Source of the DNA: Echiichthys vipera
Lineage: Eukaryota > Chordata > Actinopteri > Perciformes > Trachinidae
NCBI GenBank assembly: GCA_963691815.1
Contig: OY829668.1
Coordinates: forward strand, 17,713,953 to 17,777,952
DNA: 64,000 nucleotides
Direction of reading: 5' to 3'
Of this stretch, positions 56,536 to 64,000 are shown piece by piece (the stretch's first letter is position 1; each line of letters begins with the position of its first letter). Under the pieces are notes generated by a model. The model was given only the letters and a program-made list of their open reading frames with translations, ran no database searches and had not been told where the DNA came from. The position numbers and the translations under genes were made by a program.

Positions 56536-58320
56536 AATTCAATTCAATTCAATTCAATTCAATTTTATTTATAGTGTCGAATCATAACAAATGTTATCTC
56601 AGGACACTTTACAGAGTAGGCAAAGACCACACTCAATGACTTATTTATGATTTACATAGACCCAACAATTCCTCTGTAGAGTACGGTGGCAACGAAAACC
56701 TCCCTTTTAACAGGCAGGAATGTCAGACAGACCCAGCTCTGTGGAGGACGGACATCTGTCTTGACCGGTTGGGGAGGAAGAAAAGGAGAGAGAAAAAGAG
56801 AAAAGACACACAGATGGACAGAGAGAGACAGACAGACACACTTCCAGAGATGCAACCAAAGCGTAACAGTAACATAACAGTAACTATAATAATATTTATA
56901 GTAATTTTATAGTTTATTAAACTAGTGATAGTATATATGAGTAACAGTGACAATAGCAGCAGGAAGCGTCATGCAGGACCACGGCAGCAGGCACCACCAC
57001 GATCAGCAGAGACCTGCAAGGCGACAAAGCACAAACAGCTCCGGGGAAGAAGCTAAATTAGTAACATGCATTGATGAGACATGAATGGTACAGACAGAGA
57101 GGAGAGAAGCTCAGAGTATCAGGAAAAGTATTATATCCCGGCAGACTAGGCCTATAGCAGCATCATTAAGCAGAATAAAGTCTTATCGTAAGCCCTAGCT
57201 GTAAGCTTTATCAAAAAGGAAAGTTTTAAGTTTACTCTTAAATAAGGGGACAGTGTCTGCCTCCCGAATAACATTTGGGAGTTTGTTACACAGGAGAGGA
57301 GCTTGGTAGCTGAAGGCTCTGCCTCCACTTCTACTTTTGGAGACTCTAGGAACGACGTGTAGCCCTGCATTCTCAGAGCGCAGAGATCTAGTTGGGTGAT
57401 GCGGTACTATGAGCTCTTTAAGATACGACGGAGCCTGACCAATAAGAGCTTTGTACGTAAGGAGAAGGATTTTAAATTCTATTCTAGATTTTACAGGTAG
57501 CCAGTGCAGAGAAGCTAATACAGGAGAAATATGTTCTCTTCGATTTGTTTTAGTCCGTACACGAGCTGCAGCATTTTGGACCAACTGGAGACTCTTAACA
57601 GACTTATTGGAGCAGCCTGATAATAAGGAGTTGCAGTAGTCCAGCCTAGAAGTAACAAATGCATGGACAAGTTTCTCTGCATCTTTCTGAGACACAATGT
57701 TCCTAATTTTTGTAATATTACGCAGGTGAAAATATGCAGTCCTTGTTGTTAGTTTTATGTGAGAATCGAAGGTCATATCCTGATCAAAAATAACACCCAG
57801 ATTTCTTACTGTGGTGCTGGAGGACAACACAACATCATCCAGAGTAAAAATGTCTTTAGCTATTGAGTTTCGGAGGCCTTTGGGGCCAAGTACAATAACT
57901 TCAGTTTTGTCTGAGTTTAACATCAGAAAGTTGCAGGTCATCCAGCTTTTTATTTCCTTAATGCACATTTGAAGTTTATCTAACTGATGGGTTTCTTCTG
58001 GTTTGATCGACAAATATAATTGTGTATCATCAGCATAACAATGAAAATGTATGGAGTGCTTCCTTATAATATTTCCTAAGGGAAGCATATATAAGGTGAA
58101 AATAATCGTTCCAAGGACAGAACCCTTAAGGACTCCGTGACTGACTTAAGTGTGCATGCAGGATTTGTCATTAACATGTACAAACTGAGATCTATCTGAT
58201 AAATATGACTTAAACTAGCTCAGTGCGGTTCCTTTAATGCCAATTAGATGCTCCAGTCTCAGTAGCAGGATGTGATGGTCAATAATGTCGAAGGCCGCAC
58301 TAAGATCTAGTAAAACAAGC
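56536..58320 (-). mobile_element. L2/Maui-like LINE, copy 2 (5'-truncated)
   Basis: This is the same family as the 21.1-26.3 kb element, with its 3' ATTCA-type microsatellite starting at 56536. It keeps the 3' UTR, the ORF2 C-terminus and the RT core. It is cut off near 58320 within the RT motif A region, a typical product of incomplete target-primed reverse transcription. It lies inside Sat21: the left flank ends GACTTAATTC and the right flank starts ACTTAACATTC, so ACTTAA could be a short target duplication, but that hexamer occurs in nearly every Sat21 monomer. Confidence 0.9.
57195..58088 (-). pseudogene. L2 reverse transcriptase C-terminal half (copy 2)
   Basis: This open stretch of 297 codons covers RT motif C (FHCYADDTQLYLS), SWMTCNFLMLNSDKTEVIVLG, ILDYC-type SRLDYCNSLL, HWLPVKSRIEFKI, and the C-terminal PSYLKELI, VPRVSKSR and GRAFSYQAP motifs found at ORF2 ends of L2-like elements. 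It ends naturally near 57195. The first Met is internal. Upstream, motif B is damaged (GVLKGSVLGT where copy 1 has GVPQGSVLGP), and a TAG replaces the Trp codon that copy 1 has in LSWFKSYL. It supplies the intact version of the region lost from copy 1 by deletion. Confidence 0.9.
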
Positions 58321-61300
58321 ACTTAACATTCTAGAAGTGTGAATTTACATTCTAGAATTGTTACTTAACTTTCTAGAACTTTGACTTAACATTGTGCCAT
58401 TGTGACTTCACATTCTAGGACTTAACCGTGACAAAATATAACTGTAACTTAACATTCTAGAACTTTTACTTAACATGCTAGAATTGTGATTTAAACTTTT
58501 TGAACTAAACTTCTCTGGAAACCAATGTCCGATGATGACCTCCCAAGATCAGAATAATATGAACTCCAGTGAAAAGAATAATTCAGGATCAATAGAATGA
58601 GTTAATGTGCACTTAACATACCAGGTATGTGACTTAACATTTGAGAATTCTAACTAAATATTTTAGAACTTTGACTTAACATTCTAGAACTTTGACTTAA
58701 CCTTCTAGAACTTTTACTTAACATTCTAGAACTTTGACTTAACATTTTAGAACTGTCAATTAAAATTCTAGAATTGTAAATTAACATTCTTGAACTGACT
58801 TTCACTAGAAATTATTGTCCCATGATGACGTCCCAAGATTAGATTAATATGAACTCTAGTGAATAGCATAATACATGATCAATAGAATATGTAAATGTGC
58901 ACTTAACATACCAGGTATGTGACTTAACATTTGAGAATTGTAACGTAACATTCTAGAACTTTGACTTAACATTCTTGATCTGTGATTTAACATTCTAGAA
59001 TTGTTACTTAACATTCTAGAACTTTAACTTAACATTCTAAACCGGTGACCTAACATTCTAGAACTGTCAATTAACATCCTAGAGTTAAGGATTAACATTC
59101 TCTAACTTACTTTCTCTTGAAACCAATGTCCCATGATAACCTCCCAAGATCAGATTAATATGAACTCAGCAATTGAGAATTGTAACTTAATATTCTCAAA
59201 CTTTGACCTAACATTCTGTAATTGTTACTTAACATTCTAGAACTTTGACTTAACATTCTAGAACTGTGATTTAACATCATAGAATTTTTACTCAACATTC
59301 TAGAACTTTAACTTAAAATTCTAGAACTTTGACTCAACATTCTAGAATTGTGTATATACTTTCTTGAACTGACTTTCTCTGGAAAACAATGTCCCATGAT
59401 GACCTCCCAAGATTAGATTAATATGAACTCTAGTGAATAGCTTAATGCAGGATCAAAGCAATGATATGTCCGTGTGCACTTAACATACCAGGTATGTCAA
59501 TTAACATTTGAGAATTGTAAGTTAACATTCTAGAAGTTTGACTTAACATTCTAGAAGTGTGAATTTACATTCTTACACTGACTTTATTTGGAAACCAATG
59601 TCCCATGATGACCTCCCAAGATCAGATTTATATGAACTCTAGCGAAAAGCATAATGCCGGATCAAAGCATGATGTGTTTGTGAAACTGAAGTGTTACTTA
59701 ACATTCTAGAACTTTGACTTGACATTCTAGAACTGTGATTTAACATTCTAGAATTGTAACTTAAGATCCTTGAACTGTTACCTTACATTGTAAAACAGTG
59801 ACATCATATTCTAGGACTTAACCATAACAATATAGAACTGTAACTTAACATTCTAGAACTTTGACTTAACATTCGAGAATTGAGATTTTACATTCTCTAA
59901 CTGACCTTTTCTGGAAACCAATGTCCCATGATGTCATCAAAAGATCATATTACTATAAACTCTAGTGAATAGCATAATGCAGAATCTAAACAATGATATG
60001 TTCATGTGCACTTAACATACTAGGAGTGTGACTTAACATTTGAGAATTGTAACTTAACATTCTATAACTGTAACATAACATTCTAGGATTGTTACTTAAC
60101 ATTCCACAACTTTGACTTAACATTAAAGAACTTTGACTTGACATTCTAGAACTGTGATTTAACATTCTAGAATTGTAACTTAAGATCCTGGAACTGTTAC
60201 TTAACATTGTAAAACAGTGTTTTCATATTCTATAACTGCGACTTAACATTGTGCCATTGTGACTATACATTCTAGGACTTAACCATAACAAAATAGAACT
60301 GTAACTTAACATTCTAGAACTTTGACTTAACATTCTAGAACTGTCAATTAACATTCTAGAATTGTGATTTAAGATTCTTGAACTGACTTTCTCTGGGAAA
60401 CCAATGTCCCATGATAACCTTCCAAGATCAGATTAATATGAACTCTAATGAATAGCATAATGCAGGATCAAAATAATATGTTAATATGCACTTAACATAC
60501 CAGGTATGTGACTTAACATTTGAGAATTGTAACTAAACATTCTAGAACTTTGACTTAACATTCTAGAAGTGCGATTTAACACTCTAGAATTGTTAATTAA
60601 CATTCTAGAACTTTGACTTAACATTATAAATCTTTGACTTAACATTCTCGAACTGTCATGTAACATTCTAGAATTTTTACTGAACATTCTAGAACTTTAA
60701 CTTAAAATTCTACAACTTTGACTTAACATTCTAGAATTGTTTATAAACTTTCTCGAACTGACTTTCTCTGGAAAACTATGTCCCGTGATGTCTTTTACCA
60801 AGATCAGATTAATGTGAACTCTAATAAATAGCATAATGCAGGATCAAAGCAATGATATGTCCATGTACACTCAACATACAAGGTGTATGACTTAACCATG
60901 GAGAATTGTAAATTAAAATTCTAGAATTGTTACTTAACATTCTAGAACTTTGACTTAACATTCTAGAACTGTTATTTAACATTCTAGAATTGTTACTTAA
61001 CACTCTAGAACTTTAACTTAAAATTCTAGAACATTGACTTAACATTCTAGTATTGTGTATAAACATTCTTGAACAGAAGTTTTCTGGAAACCAATGTCCC
61101 ATAATGACCTACCAACAACATATTAATATTACCTTGAGTGAATAGCATAATGCAGGATCATAGCAACGATATGTTTGTGTGCACTTAACATAGCAGATAT
61201 GTGACTAAACATTTTAGAATTGTAAATTAACATTCTAAACTGTGATTTAATATTCTAGAATTATGAAACGAATTTCACTGGAAATCAATGTCCCATGATG

Positions 61301-62985
61301 TTCTCCCAAAATACGATTAATATGAACTCTAATGAATAGCATAATGCAGGATCAATAGAATATGTTAATATGCACTTAACATACCAGGTATGTGACTTAA
61401 CATTTGTGAATTGTAACTAAACATACTAGAACTTTGTCTTAACATTCCAGAAGTGTGATTTAACATGCTAGAATTGTTAATTAACATTCTAGAACTTTGA
61501 CTTAACATTCTAAATCTTTGACTTAACATTCTGGAACTTTGATGTAACATTCTAGAATTTTTCCTTAACATTCTAGAACTTTAACTTAAAATTCTAGAAA
61601 TTTTGACTTGACATCCTAGAATTGTTTATAATCTTACTTGAACTGACTTTCTCTGGAAAACAATGTCCCATGATGACCTCCCAAGATCAGAATAATATGA
61701 ACTCTAGTGAACAGCATAATGCAGGATCAAAGCAAGGATATGTTTGTGTGAACTTAACATACCATGTATGTGACTAAGCATTTGATAATTGTAACTCTAC
61801 GTTCTAGAACTTTGACTTAACATTCTAGAACTTTGACTTTTCATGCTAGAATTGTGATTTAACATTCTTCAACTCAACTTCTCTGGAAACCAATGTCCCA
61901 TGATGTCTTTTACCAAGATCAGATTAATATGAACTCTAGTGAATAGCATAATGAAGGATCAAAATAATATGTTAATGTGCACTTAACATACTAGGTATGT
62001 GACTTAACATTTGAGAATTGTAAATTAATATTCAAGAACTTTGACTTAACATTCTAGAACTGTGACATAACCTCCAAGAATTGTTACTTAACATTTAAGA
62101 ACTTTGACTTGACATTCCAGAACTGTGATTTAACATTCTAGAATTGTAACTTAAGATCCTGGAACTGTTACTTTACATTATAAAACATTGACATCATTTT
62201 CTAGGACTTAACCATAACATTATAGAACTGTAACTTAACATTCTAAATCTTTGACTAAACATTCTAGAATTTTGATTTTACATTCTTGAACTGACCTCTA
62301 GAAACCAATGTCCTATGATGTCCTCCCAAGATCATATTTATATGAACACTAGTGAAAAGCATAATGCAGAATCTAAGCAATGATATGTTCATGTGCACTT
62401 CACATACCAGGTGTGTGACTTAACATTTGAGAACTTTAACTTAACATTCTAGAACTTTGACTTAACATACTAGACCTGTGATTTAACATTCTATAATTGT
62501 AACTTAAGATCCTGGAACTGTTACTTAATATTGTAAAACAGTGTTTTCATATTATATAACTGCGACTTAACATTGTGCCATTGTGACTTTTCATTCTAGG
62601 ACTAAACCATAACAAAATAGAACTGTAACTTAACATTCTAGAACTTTGACTATACATGCTAGAATTGTGATTTAACATTCTTGAACTCAAGGTTTCTCGT
62701 AACCAATGTCCCATGATGTCTTTTACCAAGATCAGATTACTATTAACTCTAGGGAATAGCATAATGCAGGATTAAAGCAATGATATGTCTGTGTGCACTC
62801 AACATACCAGGTGTGTGATTTAACATTTGAGAATTGTAACTTAACATTCTAGAACTGTAATTTAACATTCTAGAGGTCTTACTTAACATTCTACAAATTT
62901 GACTTAACATGCTAGAACTGTCACTTAACATTCTAGAATTATTACTTAACATTCTAAAACTTTTACTTAACATTCTAGAATTGTG

Positions 62986-64000
62986 TCTGCTAAAGTATCC
63001 TCTTTGGAGCCAAAACGTGTGCTAAAGTGCCGTCTAGGAGCCAAATATGCCAGAGTACCCTCTAGAAACCAAAACAAGTGCTAAAGTTCCCTCTAGGAGC
63101 CTAAACACGTGGTAAAGTGCCCTCTAGAAACCAAAACTTGTGCTAAAGTGCCCTCCAGGAGCCCAAACACGTGTTAAAGTGTCCTCTAGGGGACAAAACT
63201 TGTGATAAAGTGTCCTCTAGGAGCCTAAACACGTGCTGAAGTGGCCTCTAGTAGCCAAAACGTGTGCTAAAGTGTTGTCTTGGAAGCCAAAACATCTGCT
63301 AAAGTGCCCTCTAGGAGCCCAAAAACGTGCTCAAGTGCAGTCTTGGAGCCCAAACACGTGCTAAAGTGCAGTCTTGGAAGCCAAAACATCTGCTAAAGTG
63401 CCCTCTAGGAGCCTAAACACTTGCTAAAGTGCCCTCTAGGAGCCAAAACGTGTGCTAAAGTGCCGCCTTGGAAGCCAAAACATCTGCTAAAGTGAAGTCT
63501 TGGGAGTCGAAACCTGTTCTAAAGTATTCTCTTTGGAGCCAAAACGTGTGCTAAAGTGCCCTCTAGGAGCCAAACATGCCAGAGTACTCTCTAGAAACCA
63601 AAACATGTGCTAAAGTTTCCTCTAGGAGCCTAAACACCTGGTAAAGTGCCCTCTAGAAACCAAAACTTGTGCTAAAGTGCCCTCTAGGTGCCCAAACACG
63701 TGTTAAAGTGTCCACTACGGAACAAAACTTGTGCTAAAGTGCCCTCTAGGAGCCTAAACACTTGCTATAGTGCCCTCTAGGAGCCGAAACGTGATCTAGA
63801 GTGCCGTCTTGAAAGCCAAAACGTGTGCTAAAGTGCCCTCTAGAAACCAAACCCTGTGCTAAAGTGCCCTCAAGGAGCCCAAACACGTGTAAAAATGTCC
63901 TCGACGAGCCAAACCCTGTGCTAAAGTGCCCTCTAGGAGCCCAAACACGTGTTAAAGTGTCCTATACGAGCCAAACCCTGTGCTAAAGTGCCCTCTAGGA
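62986..64000 (+). repeat. Sat31 satellite array, block 3
   Basis: Sat31 resumes after Sat21 with TCTGCTAAAGTATCC and continues to the window end in the same orientation as blocks 1 and 2. It contains the usual monomer classes, including CCTCTAGAAACC and GTCTTGGAAGCC forms. No gene was found. Confidence 0.95.

Larger units (their letters stand above)
55990..62985 (-). repeat. Sat21 satellite array with recurrent spacer blocks
   Basis: This is an array of a 21 bp monomer, AACATTCTAGAACTTTGACTT and close variants, unrelated to Sat31. It is interrupted at irregular intervals (about 190-475 bp) by a conserved block containing ACTTTCTCTGGAAACC, AATGTCCCATGATGACC, TCCCAAGATCAGATTAA, GAACTCTAGTGAATAGC and ATACCAGGTATGTGAC. 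I count 16 such blocks, near 56015, 56380, 58521, 58811, 59121, 59381, 59590, 59912, 60392, 60772, 61088, 61272, 61661, 61890, 62300 and 62703. Because 21 is a multiple of three, the minus strand shows spurious heptapeptide-repeat ORFs (SRMLSQS-like). The strand given is arbitrary. An L2 copy splits the array at 56536-58320. Confidence 0.9.

Noticed and set aside
56521..58326. ACTTAA as a target-site duplication of LINE copy 2
   Set aside because: The hexamer is part of almost every Sat21 monomer, so a match at both ends is expected by chance.
59986..62973. Ser/Leu/Met-rich heptapeptide-repeat ORFs on the minus strand (SRMLSQS-like)
   Set aside because: The 21 bp period equals seven codons, so a stop-free frame is repeated automatically. 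They are short, broken at each spacer, and show no signal of selection.
1..64000. Centromere or telomere identity
   Set aside because: No telomeric TTAGGG runs are visible. A centromeric role cannot be judged from sequence alone, although HOR structure would be compatible with one.

Overview
This 64 kb window looks like heterochromatin-type repetitive DNA from a teleost fish. No host protein-coding gene could be supported anywhere in it. The fish assignment is inferred from two L2/Maui-like LINE copies whose 3' ends finish in ATTCA-type microsatellites, a tRNA-derived SINE with a (TTC)n tail, and a tandem tRNA-Glu/tRNA-Gln cluster. All three are typical of ray-finned fish genomes.

Layout. 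(1) 1-21148: a head-to-tail array of a 31-32 bp satellite ('Sat31'), with several ordered monomer classes and local higher-order repeats (HORs), e.g. 665 bp. (2) 21149-26266: an L2-like LINE on the minus strand, with an SGNH-esterase ORF1, an APE-type endonuclease and a reverse transcriptase. It is broken by point mutations, indels, a nested SINE and a 202 bp tandem duplication. (3) 26267-30544: about four copies of a roughly 1.1 kb unit, each with one plus-strand tRNA-Gln-like sequence and up to three minus-strand tRNA-Glu-like sequences, most of them decayed. (4) 30545-about 55990: Sat31 again, with longer HORs (2.55 kb offset; a 3.7-3.9 kb tandem duplication). (5) About 55990-62985: an unrelated 21 bp satellite ('Sat21') with 16 copies of a conserved non-21-mer spacer block. 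A second, 5'-truncated L2 copy (about 56536-58320) sits inside it. (6) About 62986-64000: Sat31 resumes.

Sat31 translates into many spurious ORFs below 100 codons, because two of its three frames lack a stop. Sat21 does the same because 21 is a multiple of three. The LINE, SINE, tRNA block and Sat21 block are best read as insertions or rearrangements within a Sat31 domain. The most notable points are the paired periods (about 31.5 and 21 bp, near three and two helical turns), very high local densities of CACGTG in Sat31 and TTCTAGAA in Sat21, a small inversion at 7.1 kb, the tRNA repeat block with all decay stages side by side, a 122 bp hairpin insertion with a 12 bp target duplication, and the abrupt LINE/tRNA-Glu junction. 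All comparisons were made by eye.
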